From Thermoanaerobaculum sp964488355 (GTDB lineage: Bacteria; Acidobacteriota; Thermoanaerobaculia; Thermoanaerobaculales; Thermoanaerobaculaceae): a stretch of DNA of 64,000 nucleotides. The stretch is taken from NCBI GenBank assembly GCA_964488355.1, contig CAZAUJ010000001.1, positions 124,001 to 188,000 on the forward strand, written 5' to 3'. Every line of letters starts with the position of its first letter. The first letter of the stretch is position 1. The position numbers were made by a program, and so were the translations under genes. Positions 22,594 through 31,307 of this stretch are shown in pieces. The notes beneath the pieces were generated by a model. That model ran no database searches, was not told the DNA's origin, and saw only the letters and a list, made by a program, of their open reading frames with translations.

Positions 22594-24518
22594 GGCGTCC
22601 TCCTGGCCGGCGTCGGTGCCGGCTGAGGCGGATGGTACACGGTTTGCGAAGGCAACTCCACATCGCCTCGCACGTCCAGGTTGCCGGTGCGGCGAAACCA
22701 AACGACGTTTTGCGCCAGCACTCGGTTACCGGCAGCTTCTTCCACGATCACGGGGTTGCCGCGGATCACAAGGGTCTCGCTGGCAAGATCGTAGCTGGCG
22801 TTCTCCCCTTTGAGGGAGCGGGCCCCAGTCACCTGAATCAACACCGGGCCAGAAAAGTCTCCCCGCAGCAGCTGTCCGTTCTCGGCCAGGAAAGCCACCA
22901 GAGCTTGGCAGGCTATGCTTCCACGGCTGTCCTGAACCTGCACCCCACCGCTGTAAACCGCTTCCCCTTTTTGCTGGTCGTAAAGGAGCTCACTGGCCTC
23001 GATACGCGTAGGCAGCTTCCCCTCGAAGGTGGTTTGGGATACCACATGGCCCCAGGCCCGCAGGCGGTTGCGGCCACGGTCCAGGGTCACGTTGTCGGCC
23101 CGCAGGAGGCGCGCCTCCTCCCAAAGGCGGGCATCACCAGAGAGGGTGACCACGCCCGCCCGCACGCTGCCGCTCGCCCTTTGGGCTGCGAAGCGGCGGC
23201 CTGCTTTCCCTCCCTCGCTTTGCAACTTGCCCTGAACACCCCCCAGGGCCTGGAAGTGGCCTTGTTCATCGAACGTCACCCGTTGGCACACGCCTTCAAG
23301 CCCCTCCGCGGCAAAGCGTACCCCGCCCGAGGCGGCAGCTTGAAGTTCCCCCGGACCCTGAGGAAGGCTGGCCTCCAGCAGGTCTCCCCAGGCGATCGCG
23401 CCGTCCTGCTCCAGGGTGACGTTGCCTTCCGCCCGCAGCTTTCCCGGCTCTTGAGCCAAGCGTACGTGCATGGTGCGAGCGGAAAGGCGTGATGGCTCCG
23501 CGAGGTTGCTACCCACCACAGCACAGGCCAGCTCTTGCGCCTCGAACCACTGCAGGCCCTGATCGGTAAAGCTTCCCCCCAGCCGCCAGGTGGCCAGCTC
23601 CTGCCACCGACCCTGGTGGCCCACCCGCAATCGCACCCAACCTTGGTTGGGCGCTGGCTCCGCCACAAAGCGGTACGACCCATCCTGCTGCCGTTCGGCG
23701 CTGCTCACCCCCCACTCCCCCTCCACCGCCTCGCCGGCGGGGCCGTAACCGGCCAGCTCCACCCGCCCCCCCAACGCCACCCGTTCCAGCTGCCCTTGGT
23801 CGCGCGAAAGCTGGACGCTGCCTTCGGCTGCGCTCAGCCGCAGCCGGCCGCGAAAGGCGGTAACCCCCTGCGGGAAGCTCAGGACCCCTGACGGGCGCCG
23901 GAAGATGGCCGAGGGGGCCAACAGGGTCCAGGGTTCGGGGCCCTGAGCGCGCACTACCAGCGTCACACCCTTGGAAAGGCTCACCGTCCCTTCGTTGAGA
24001 GGACCCTCCAAAATTCCAGCCACCCCTCCCCACCCTGACCCGGCAAAGCTCACGGGTCCATGGGAGGTGAGCCTGCGCTCCGACCCAGTAACGACGAAGC
24101 GCTCGGCCCTGGCCACCACCCCTGCGCCCAGGGAAAGCTGGGGATTCCCCTCCACGATCGCCTCGCTCCTGGCCTGGTGCAAGCGTGCGGAGGCGGCCAC
24201 CAAACCATAGGCCACCTGGCCCTGGTGAAAAAACGTGATGTCCACCTCCTTGAGCTCCAGCCAGCCGGAGGCGAACTCCACCGCTTCGGCCGCAGCCAGA
24301 CGGAAGCTAGGGTTCACACCCAGAGCGTAAGTGAAAACGAAGCCCTTCTGCACTCGAACGGGCTGCTCGTTTCCTGGGGCGGCGGTGGGGGGTGGCGCTT
24401 CAGCTACAAAAGACCGGCGCTGAAACTTGCGGTAAGCCAAAAGGCCAAGCAAAAAAGCCAGCCACAATACCAGCAGAAGGCTGGTGAGGGTTTTGAGCGC
24501 GCGGGTGCGAGGGCTCAC
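22578..24518 (-). CDS. LptC/LptA-like LPS transport protein, large fused form
   Basis: 646 aa with one N-terminal membrane helix (LTSLLLVLWLAFLLGLLAY) and a long periplasmic part made of repeated beta strands of the OstA type (RIEASELLYDQQKGEAVYSGGVQVQ, ENASYDLASETLVIRGNPVIVEE near the end). Position right before lptB is that of lptC-lptA. Separate LptC and LptA proteins are about 190 aa each, so this looks like a fused or enlarged protein bridging inner membrane and periplasm. The GTG at 24518 overlaps the accA stop (GTGA). The C-terminal tail is proline-rich. Confidence 0.82.
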   Translation of the reverse strand: MSPRTRALKTLTSLLLVLWLAFLLGLLAYRKFQRRSFVAEAPPPTAAPGNEQPVRVQKGFVFTYALGVNPSFRLAAAEAVEFASGWLELKEVDITFFHQGQVAYGLVAASARLHQARSEAIVEGNPQLSLGAGVVARAERFVVTGSERRLTSHGPVSFAGSGWGGVAGILEGPLNEGTVSLSKGVTLVVRAQGPEPWTLLAPSAIFRRPSGVLSFPQGVTAFRGRLRLSAAEGSVQLSRDQGQLERVALGGRVELAGYGPAGEAVEGEWGVSSAERQQDGSYRFVAEPAPNQGWVRLRVGHQGRWQELATWRLGGSFTDQGLQWFEAQELACAVVGSNLAEPSRLSARTMHVRLAQEPGKLRAEGNVTLEQDGAIAWGDLLEASLPQGPGELQAAASGGVRFAAEGLEGVCQRVTFDEQGHFQALGGVQGKLQSEGGKAGRRFAAQRASGSVRAGVVTLSGDARLWEEARLLRADNVTLDRGRNRLRAWGHVVSQTTFEGKLPTRIEASELLYDQQKGEAVYSGGVQVQDSRGSIACQALVAFLAENGQLLRGDFSGPVLIQVTGARSLKGENASYDLASETLVIRGNPVIVEEAAGNRVLAQNVVWFRRTGNLDVRGDVELPSQTVYHPPQPAPTPARRTPSPKR

Positions 24519-25468
24519 CGCTCCACGTACACCCCGAGGGCCCGAAACCGCTGATAACGCCGCTCCACCAGCTCCTTACCCTTGAAGCGGGAAAGGTCCG
24601 AAAGGTGTTTGCGGATGGCCTGTCCTACCGTGCGTATGGCCAGCTGCGGTGCCATGTGGGCGCCCCCCAGGGGCTCGGGAATCACCTCGTCCACCACCTT
24701 GAAACGCAGCAAATCGCTGGCGGTGATGCGCAAGGAATCGGCTGCCTGATGGACGGCCGACTGGTCCTTCCACAAAATAGCCGCGCAGCCCTCCGGGGAA
24801 ATCACCGAGTAGATGGCATGCTCCATCATCAGCACCCGGTCGCCCACGGCAATAGCCAGCGCCCCACCGGAGCCGCCTTCGCCGGTGATGACCACCACAA
24901 TCGGTACCTCCAGCGAAGCCATGACGCGGAGGTTGTAAGCAATAGCTTCTGCTTGGCCGCGTTCTTCCGCATCGATGCCCGGGTAGGCACCGGGAGTATC
25001 CACGAAACAGAGGATGGGCCGGCGAAACTTGGCCGCCAGCTCCATGACCCGTAAAGCCTTGCGGTACCCCTCGGGCTTGGGCTGACCGAAGTTGCGGAAA
25101 AGGCGCTCCTTGGTGTCTCGCCCCTTTTGCTGCCCCACCACCGCCACCGACTCGCCATCGAAACGGGCGAAGCCGGCGACAATCGCCGGGTCATCGGCAA
25201 AGCGGCGATCTCCGTGTAGCTCCACCCAATCGGTAAACAGTCCACGCACGTAATCCAAGGTGTACGGCCGTTCGGGATGGCGGGCGAGCAAGCACTTCTG
25301 CCAAGGGGTGAGGCTGGCGCTCACCCGCCGAGCCTCGTCCTCAAGCGCCGCCCGGACACTCGCCGCTTCCTGCCGCGCCTGCGGCGTGGCCAGGGCCTCC
25401 AGCTCAGAAAGACGCGCGCGCAGCTCCTCCAGGCGAGCCAAGAAAGGCGGTACAGGCAAGCTCCCCAT
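24515..25468 (-). CDS. accA: Acetyl-CoA carboxylase carboxyltransferase subunit alpha
   Basis: 317 aa. It transfers the carboxyl group from biotin to acetyl-CoA, the committed step of fatty acid synthesis, together with AccD (not in this window). Markers: DRRFADDPAIVAGFARF, GQQKGRDTKERL, FVDTPGAYPGIDAEERGQAEAI, TGEGGSGGALAI. The ATG at 25468 is preferred over a TTG 12 codons earlier because a -10 box ends 7 nt before it. It heads the operon continuing to lptCA, lptB and rpoN. Confidence 0.97.
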   Translation of the reverse strand: MGSLPVPPFLARLEELRARLSELEALATPQARQEAASVRAALEDEARRVSASLTPWQKCLLARHPERPYTLDYVRGLFTDWVELHGDRRFADDPAIVAGFARFDGESVAVVGQQKGRDTKERLFRNFGQPKPEGYRKALRVMELAAKFRRPILCFVDTPGAYPGIDAEERGQAEAIAYNLRVMASLEVPIVVVITGEGGSGGALAIAVGDRVLMMEHAIYSVISPEGCAAILWKDQSAVHQAADSLRITASDLLRFKVVDEVIPEPLGGAHMAPQLAIRTVGQAIRKHLSDLSRFKGKELVERRYQRFRALGVYVER

Positions 25469-25475
25469 GGGCGCA

Positions 25476-25504
25476 AGCCTAACCTGCGCAGGCAAAATTG
25501 ACAA
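25476..25504 (-). promoter_or_regulatory. accA operon promoter, leaderless type
   Basis: Minus strand: TTGTCA (25499-25504), a 17-nt spacer and TAGGCT (25476-25481). Seven nt then separate the -10 from the ATG at 25468, so the transcript should begin at or beside the start codon. This promoter would head the long accA-lpt-rpoN-PTS operon. Confidence 0.5.
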
Positions 25505-25881
25505 GCTGTCTGCCCGTCGGGACTGTCAAGCTGGGTGCCACCCGAGCGAGCCGGGGGCGACGGGCACCGAGCAGCTGCTACATCTCTCGACGCCTTCCCT
25601 CCCAGCAGGTGGTGGGGTGAATGGTGACGCTGTCCACCAAAGACAAGGCGGTCCAGTTGTGGCCCTGGATTCCGTGCTGCGGGTCGCCCAAAGGAAGCCC
25701 CGTCAAGTCGTGGGTGTTCAAAGGCAGCCGCCTCGGCGCAAGACCCCGCCGGCTTTCCAAGCAACGCACCTCGTGAGCTCCCGCCTCCTCACGGGTTTCC
25801 TCTTCTGATAAATCTGCGCCAGTCAGCGGGTCAACAGCGGGAAGGTGGCATGCACGCCAGCCACCCGCTCGGCAGAGGTGC
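25505..25881. other. Intergenic region, about 377 nt
   Basis: No gene is supported. On the minus strand, an open frame of about 88 codons gives partly protein-like sequence (NTHDLTGLPLGDPQHGIQG) but has no good start or ribosome site, and I do not recognise it. It may be a remnant. Confidence 0.35.
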
Positions 25882-26619
25882 TCAGCGTTGGCGCACCCTT
25901 TCCACAAGCGGGTAAAGCCAATGGGCCTTGCCCATGCGCCGACGAATCACCTCTTGGCGGGCGCGGAAGCGAGGCGCTTGCGTGCGTGGGTTGTCCTGGC
26001 TCGGTGAGGGGATCGTGGCTGCCAATGCGGCCGCTTGCTTCGCATCGAGAGCTTTTGCCGGGCAGCCGAAATAGGCTTGAGCAGCGGCCTCCGCGCCGTA
26101 CAGCCCTGGGCCAAACTCCACCACGTTGACGTAAAGCTCCAGTATGCGACGCTTTCCCAGCTGCCGTTCCAGCTGGATGGCCCAGCGCAACTCTTGGAGC
26201 TTGCGCAAAAGCGAGCGTTCCGGCCTCAAAAACAGGTTCTTTGCCAGCTGTTGGCTCAAGGTGGATGCGCCGCGCAAGCGGCTTCCCGCCAACCATTGCT
26301 TGAAAGCCTCGGGCCAGGCGCGCAAATCGACTCCCGGGTGGCTAAAAAAGTTGATATCTTCACCCACTAAAACCGCCACGAGCAGGTGTTCGGAGACCTC
26401 TTCCAGCGGAACAAAGGTCCAACGGAGCGGGCGTTTGAGGCCCTGCTGGTTCCACAGGGCCTGCTGTCGGCGTGCGCTGGCCCACAGCTCGGGCGGCGGG
26501 CCTGCCCGCCAGGCGGAAAGCCTCGCAGCCGGCACAAAAAACCACCCCGCAAGGCCCAGGACCGCCAAAGTGACCAACGCCCAGATGAGCCATTTGCCAT
26601 AATGCTCCCGCCCGGGCAT
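25882..26619 (-). CDS. mtgA: Monofunctional peptidoglycan glycosyltransferase
   Basis: 245 aa GT51 enzyme that polymerises lipid II glycan strands. One N-terminal helix (WLIWALVTLAVLGLAGW). Catalytic Glu87 in VLVGEDINFFSHPG; the other conserved motifs are GASTLSQQLAKNLFL and LELYVNVVEFGPGLYG. No transpeptidase domain. The ATG at 26619 is preceded by TACAAT ending 6 nt upstream and no Shine-Dalgarno, so leaderless. It is divergent from the ArnT-like gene. Confidence 0.93.
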   Translation of the reverse strand: MPGREHYGKWLIWALVTLAVLGLAGWFFVPAARLSAWRAGPPPELWASARRQQALWNQQGLKRPLRWTFVPLEEVSEHLLVAVLVGEDINFFSHPGVDLRAWPEAFKQWLAGSRLRGASTLSQQLAKNLFLRPERSLLRKLQELRWAIQLERQLGKRRILELYVNVVEFGPGLYGAEAAAQAYFGCPAKALDAKQAAALAATIPSPSQDNPRTQAPRFRARQEVIRRRMGKAHWLYPLVERVRQR

Positions 26620-26625
26620 AGGGCC

Positions 26626-26631
26626 ATTGTA
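26626..26631 (-). promoter_or_regulatory. mtgA -10 box, leaderless type
   Basis: TACAAT on the minus strand, 6 nt from the ATG at 26619. No convincing -35 box is visible in the expected position. Confidence 0.4.
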
Positions 26632-26646
26632 GGACTGGAGGCCCCC

Positions 26647-28227
26647 ATGGACGGCAAAAAGGCTTACCTGATGGCTTTGGCAGCGCTGGTGCTGGCATTT
26701 GCCACCACTGTACCCATGCGGGGTCTGTTGGAGCCGGATGAGTCTCGTTACGCCCTGGTGGCTCAGGGCATGCTTGAGGAGGGGCACTGGCTGGTCCCCC
26801 ACCTGGAGGGGAAGCCCTACACCCACAAGCCCCCCCTCTACCTTTGGCTGGTGGCTCTCCTGCGGGCCGCAGGCATGCCCTGGACCGCCGCAGGCGTGCT
26901 GCCGGCCTTTTTGCCGGCCTTGGCTTTGCTGCTGCTCTTTCCCCGGCTGGCGCAGGAGTTGGGCTTGAGTCGGCAGGAGGGGCTTACCGCGTCGCTGGCT
27001 CTGGCCGGCTCCCCCCTTTTCGTCACCATGGCCGTGGCCGCGCGCATGGATATGCTGCTGACCTTCTTCTTTTCCCTGGCGCTGGTAGCCGCGTACCGCG
27101 TGGTGCAGGCGGGTGACAGGGCTGCCGACGCCCGCAAGACGTACTGGGTTTTTTGGTTGAGCCTGGGTTTGGCCGTCATGAGCAAGGGGCCGGTGGCCCT
27201 AGCTCTGACCTTCTTCACGCTGGCCTTGTTCGCCGTGGTTTCGCGGGAGCCGCTAGCTTGGCGGCGGCTTTTTTTAGGCTGGGGTTGGCTGGGGGCCGCA
27301 GCCCTGGTGCTCGCCTGGTTGGTGCCGGCAGCAATGGTGGAGGGTTCGAGCTGGGTGTACGAAATCGTCTTCCGCCAATCGGCAGGGCGGATGGTGGCAA
27401 GCTTCGCCCATCGGGAGCCCTTTTATTTTCACTTGGTTAGCTGGCCATTTACCGGTTACCCCTCCGCGTGGCTCGGCCTTTTAGCTGCCGCTGCCTATTG
27501 GCGCCGGCAGGAGCGACCGCCGCAGCGTTTCCTGGCGGCGGCTTTTCTCGGCGTGCTGCTTTTCTTCTCGCTCATATCGGGTAAGCTCGTGGTCTACCTC
27601 TTACCCTTGGTGCCCGTCTCCCTGTTGTTGGCTACGCGTGCGGTGAGGGAGGAAAAGCCTTGGGTTCGCTCGGGCTTGCTGTTGGCGGCGGCTAGCGGCC
27701 TCTTCCTGGGTGCCGCGTTGGCTTTTCTGCCCCGCTGGCGGCCCGAGCTGGACATCCGGCCAACTGCTGCCGGCCTTTTGGGGGGTGGGCTGGTGGTTAC
27801 GTGCAGCCTGGCCATCGTCTGGACAGCGGCTCGGCGGCTTCAGCACGCCTGGGGTGCCCTGTGTGCTGGTGGCTTGTGGTTTGCAGTCGCGATCCTGCCG
27901 GTAGGGGCGCAAGCCCTTTCCACTCGGCTGTGCGTGCGGGATCTGGCTAAAGCGTACGCTCGCCTGCAGCCTAACCGGGCTCCCGGGCTCGTGTACCGCG
28001 TGTCGCTTTCCGGGTTGCCCCTGTACAGCCAGAGGCCCTTCCTGCGTGTGGACAGCTCGGAAGAGTTGCGGAAGGCACTGGAAGCTGGCAAGGCGGTGAT
28101 CATCACCGAGCGGGACCTTCGCCATGAGCAAGCCGCCCTGGCCGGTCTGTCATTGGAAAGCCTGCGCTTCCCGTACCGGCGTTCCCAGCTCACCATCCTG
28201 CGCTTGGCGCCCGCCCCCGGAAGCTGA
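26647..28227 (+). CDS. ArnT-like GT83 membrane glycosyltransferase
   Basis: 526 aa with about 12 membrane helices. The N-terminal signature MRGLLEPDESRYALVAQG and GKPYTHKPPLYLWLV match the ArnT/PMT superfamily, which moves a sugar from a polyprenyl phosphate donor to lipid A, a protein or a glycan. The true substrate cannot be read from sequence; lipid A 4-amino-arabinose transfer would need arn genes that are absent here. GGAGG precedes the ATG by 5-6 nt, unlike the divergent mtgA. Its 3' end overlaps the next, convergent gene by 78 nt. Confidence 0.88.
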   Translation: MDGKKAYLMALAALVLAFATTVPMRGLLEPDESRYALVAQGMLEEGHWLVPHLEGKPYTHKPPLYLWLVALLRAAGMPWTAAGVLPAFLPALALLLLFPRLAQELGLSRQEGLTASLALAGSPLFVTMAVAARMDMLLTFFFSLALVAAYRVVQAGDRAADARKTYWVFWLSLGLAVMSKGPVALALTFFTLALFAVVSREPLAWRRLFLGWGWLGAAALVLAWLVPAAMVEGSSWVYEIVFRQSAGRMVASFAHREPFYFHLVSWPFTGYPSAWLGLLAAAAYWRRQERPPQRFLAAAFLGVLLFFSLISGKLVVYLLPLVPVSLLLATRAVREEKPWVRSGLLLAAASGLFLGAALAFLPRWRPELDIRPTAAGLLGGGLVVTCSLAIVWTAARRLQHAWGALCAGGLWFAVAILPVGAQALSTRLCVRDLAKAYARLQPNRAPGLVYRVSLSGLPLYSQRPFLRVDSSEELRKALEAGKAVIITERDLRHEQAALAGLSLESLRFPYRRSQLTILRLAPAPGS

Positions 28228-29226
28228 CTTTTCCCCCAAGGCCACCAGCCAGGACAGGTAACGAGGCGCCAGCAGCTGAAGGTCGTAATGCGTTTCCGCG
28301 CGGCGGCGAGCTTGGGCACCGAGCTGCGCCCGCAAGGATGGGTTGACAAAAAGCTGCGCCAACGCCTGCTGCCACTCCTGTGGGGTGGTGGCCCAGAGAC
28401 CAGTTTCTCCCGGGACGACCACCTCACGGTTGGCGCCCACCGGCGAGGCCACACATGGCAGTCCGGCAGCGGCGTACTGGATGCAGCGGTACCCTCCTTT
28501 GCCCCGAGTCCAGAGGTCATCGGAAAGAGGCGCCAGGCCCAAGTGGCAGGTGGCGAGCTGTTCCCCTTCCCGCGCGCTGTCCCAGGGCATCAACTCCATG
28601 GGTACCCCAGGAATGGATGGCAGGCGATCGGAGATGACGCGCAGGCAAAAGGCGTGGTCTTGCGCCAGCTGGCGCAGCACAGGAGCCAGGTCCTCCAGGT
28701 AACGAAGGTTTTTTCCCAAGCCGATCCAAGCAAGCAAAAGTTTTCCTGTCCGCTCCGGACGAGCCAGCGGAAACCGTCTTAGGTCCACCGGCGTGGGCCA
28801 AACCACCACTCGGCCACCAAAAGGCAGGATCATGTCCTTAAGCGCCTCCGAGCCGGCCACCGTCAAGGCGCAGGAGCGCACCATGCGGGCAAACCGTCGT
28901 CGTCGCCAAAAGGCCTGGTCAGGGGGCTCGCCGTGGCGCCGCGGCTTGCCCACCATCACCGCGTCGTCCACATCCAGCACCCAAAGGGCGCACCAGCGGC
29001 GCACCAGCCAATCCTCCCCCAGCACCAGCTTCAGCTTGGAGAACACCAGAAACTTACAGGAACGAAAAGCCGAGGCCAACCGCCAAACCCGCAGCCACTC
29101 GGGTCTCCTGGGAAGCCGCACCGGCACCAGCTCTATGTCTGCCGCCTGGGCAAAGGACTGCAAGGCGGCAAGGCGCAGGCGAAAGGAAGGGGCCTGGAAG
29201 TTGGCCGCAATCAGAGCGACGCGCAT
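28150..29226 (-). CDS. Glycosyltransferase, GT4 family
   Basis: About 358 aa with two Rossmann-like halves. The C-terminal half has LAPLSDDLWTRGKGGYRCIQYAAAG and ASPVGANREVVVPGETG, typical donor-binding sequences of GT-B (GT4/GT1) enzymes. The N-terminal acceptor half is less conserved. Probably acts in LPS or exopolysaccharide assembly given its ArnT-like and PBP neighbours. The ATG at 29226 lies inside the end of the PBP gene; a start 3 codons earlier is possible. Its last 26 codons are antisense to the ArnT-like gene. Confidence 0.9.
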   Translation of the reverse strand: MRVALIAANFQAPSFRLRLAALQSFAQAADIELVPVRLPRRPEWLRVWRLASAFRSCKFLVFSKLKLVLGEDWLVRRWCALWVLDVDDAVMVGKPRRHGEPPDQAFWRRRRFARMVRSCALTVAGSEALKDMILPFGGRVVVWPTPVDLRRFPLARPERTGKLLLAWIGLGKNLRYLEDLAPVLRQLAQDHAFCLRVISDRLPSIPGVPMELMPWDSAREGEQLATCHLGLAPLSDDLWTRGKGGYRCIQYAAAGLPCVASPVGANREVVVPGETGLWATTPQEWQQALAQLFVNPSLRAQLGAQARRRAETHYDLQLLAPRYLSWLVALGEKSASGGGRQAQDGELGTPVREAQAFQ

Positions 29227-31241
29227 GAGGGCCACGACCCTTGCTTGTACACGCCAGGCAGGCGAAGGTCAATCTCCTGCCAAATAACTCCGGCACCGCT
29301 GGCACCGTAAAGACCTGTTTCCCTATTCCGATCGGTACCTAACCACACCACGGTCAAAAGCTTGGGGCGGAGGGCAACGAACCAGGAGTCGCGACGGTTG
29401 TCGGTGGTCCCGGTCTTGGCGGCCAAGGGCCTCCCACAGCGCGCGGCGAAGCCGGTGGCCGTCCCCCACTCTACCACCTCCTGCAGCGGCCGCAACACGG
29501 CTTGGGCCTTTCCCCAGGCGAACACCACCTGGCCCTGGCGCATGGGCCCCCAAGCCCGCGGCTCCACCAGAGCACCGCAGTTCAGGAATGGAGTGTAGGC
29601 CCGCGCCACCTGCCAAGGCGTGGCCTCCACCGCGCCCAAAAGCTCAGCCGGTGTGCCCGCCGGTGTTAGCTCCAGGCGCTTCAGCAGCTCCGTGACCTTT
29701 TCCAAGCCCAGCTCCAGGCCCAAGCGAACCATGGGCACGTTAATAGACAAAGCCAGAGCTTGCTCCAGGCTCACCACCCCTCGGAACCGTCCGTCGTGGT
29801 TTTGCGGCTGCCAAACTTGGCCCCCCACGGGAAGCGAAAGCGGTTCGTCCCGAACCGTGTCCGAAAGCTGCCAGCCGTGCTCCAACGCGAGAGCTACCAG
29901 GTAAGGCTTAACCAGCGAGCCAATGGGTCTGCGGGCAGCCAAAGCGCGGTTCAGCTCCCCTGGTTTTCCATCCCGGCTGCCCAAAAGCCCCAAAACCCTT
30001 CCCTGGGCATCCAGCACCACCACCGCCACCTGCAAGGGGTCATCGCTGGCTCGCCAGGAGGGTCCAAGTTTTTTTTCCAGCTTCGCCAGGCCGGAGCGAA
30101 CCCCTTCCCAAACCGCCAGCTGCACCACCGGGTCCAGGGTGCTGATCACCTCCCCGCGTTCCCTGGCGGGCAAGAGGTCAAGAAAATGGTGCGCTGCCGT
30201 CCAGCGCAGGGGCCAGGGCCTGGACGGCACGGGTTGCGTTTCAGCTTGCTTCACCTGCGCTGCGCTTATGTGACCCTCCCGGGCCATCGCTTCCAGGGCT
30301 TGATCCCTCCGCTTCTGCGCCATGCGCGGCTGGGTGAAGGGGTTGAAGCGGTTGGGGGCGGCAATGATGCCAGCCAGCAGCGCTGCTTCTGCCAAGTCGA
30401 GGTACCGTGCGGGCTTGCCAAGGTAGTAACGGGAGGCAGCCTCCACCCCAACCAGGGAAACGCCGCCCTCCTGGCCAAAATAAACGTTGTTCAGGTAGGT
30501 CTCCAGGATCTCCCTTTTGCTGTAGCGGTACTCCACCAGGCTGGCCAAAAAGGCTTCCATAATTTTGCGGCTCAACCGTCTTTCCGGTTTGAAAAGCAGG
30601 AGCTTAACCAGCTGCTGGGTGATGGTGCTGCCTCCCTGCTTGACTCCACCGCTGGTCAAATTGACCACGCTTGCCCGCAGCAAACCACGAAACGACAAGC
30701 CTGGGTGGGAAAGAAAGCCGCGGTCTTCAAGGTCCACCACCGCGTTAACCACGTGGGGAGAAACCTGGTGGAGGGGAACGGGCCAGCGGATGCGGTCCTC
30801 CTGCGGAACAATGGCCAAAAGACGCGGCACCAAGACCAGCTCTCGCCGCTCCTGTCCTTCGTCGGTGGTGAGTCGCAGACCTTGGGTGTCTGCATCCACC
30901 CGCAGCGGTCGCTGCTCCCCCGCCACCAACCACGCTCCGATAAGAAAGCTGGAACCCTGCTGACAAACCCCGTAAAGGGGCGGCTGCGCACAGGGCCGCG
31001 GCTCCAAGCCATGGGCGCGAAAAAAGCCCGCCAGCTCCTCCCCTCGCCAGAGCTCCCCCTCCCTCAGGATGCCCGGTGCGCAGAAGGCCCTCAGGCCAAC
31101 GCTGGACCGTTCTTGGCGTTGCCAAGCGGCGACCAGCAAGCTGAAACCCCAGAGGTAAAGAAGGCCCAAGCTGGAAACGAGCAACAGGGCCAAGAGGGCA
31201 AGCCAACGAAGAACCCGCCGCAGCCGGTGCCTTTGCCTCAT
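29211..31241 (-). CDS. Class A penicillin-binding protein (PBP1b-like)
   Basis: 676 aa bifunctional peptidoglycan synthase. N-terminal membrane helix (about 11-38). A UB2H-like region follows (LRAFCAPGILREGELWR). GT51 domain: Glu172 in VDLEDRGFLSHPG, GGSTITQQLVKLLLF, YLNNVYFGQEGG. Transpeptidase domain: SxxK is Ser442-Lys445 (GSLVKP), SxN is 499-501 (LSINVP), KTG is 609-611 (AAKTGTTDNR). TACAAT lies 8 nt before the ATG with no ribosome site. It is upstream of and overlaps the GT4 gene. Confidence 0.95.
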   Translation of the reverse strand: MRQRHRLRRVLRWLALLALLLVSSLGLLYLWGFSLLVAAWQRQERSSVGLRAFCAPGILREGELWRGEELAGFFRAHGLEPRPCAQPPLYGVCQQGSSFLIGAWLVAGEQRPLRVDADTQGLRLTTDEGQERRELVLVPRLLAIVPQEDRIRWPVPLHQVSPHVVNAVVDLEDRGFLSHPGLSFRGLLRASVVNLTSGGVKQGGSTITQQLVKLLLFKPERRLSRKIMEAFLASLVEYRYSKREILETYLNNVYFGQEGGVSLVGVEAASRYYLGKPARYLDLAEAALLAGIIAAPNRFNPFTQPRMAQKRRDQALEAMAREGHISAAQVKQAETQPVPSRPWPLRWTAAHHFLDLLPARERGEVISTLDPVVQLAVWEGVRSGLAKLEKKLGPSWRASDDPLQVAVVVLDAQGRVLGLLGSRDGKPGELNRALAARRPIGSLVKPYLVALALEHGWQLSDTVRDEPLSLPVGGQVWQPQNHDGRFRGVVSLEQALALSINVPMVRLGLELGLEKVTELLKRLELTPAGTPAELLGAVEATPWQVARAYTPFLNCGALVEPRAWGPMRQGQVVFAWGKAQAVLRPLQEVVEWGTATGFAARCGRPLAAKTGTTDNRRDSWFVALRPKLLTVVWLGTDRNRETGLYGASGAGVIWQEIDLRLPGVYKQGSWPSCASL

Positions 31242-31249
31242 GCGAGCCT

Positions 31250-31255
31250 ATTGTA
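31250..31255 (-). promoter_or_regulatory. PBP gene -10 box, near-leaderless
   Basis: TACAAT on the minus strand, ending 8 nt before the PBP start codon at 31241. The -35 region is weak. The same 66-nt gap must also drive the divergent small membrane protein gene. Confidence 0.35.
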
Positions 31256-31307
31256 CGCGGCGAACCTGAGCTTCCCGCTGTGCGTTTGGAGGCTGTGGGG
31301 TGGTGCG

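Noticed and set aside
29760..31307. A roughly 500-codon open frame on the + strand opposite the PBP gene
   Set aside because: It is antisense to a clear class A PBP with intact motifs on the minus strand; GC-rich codon usage opens the opposite frame. Only its last 81 codons (31308-31550) behave like a gene.
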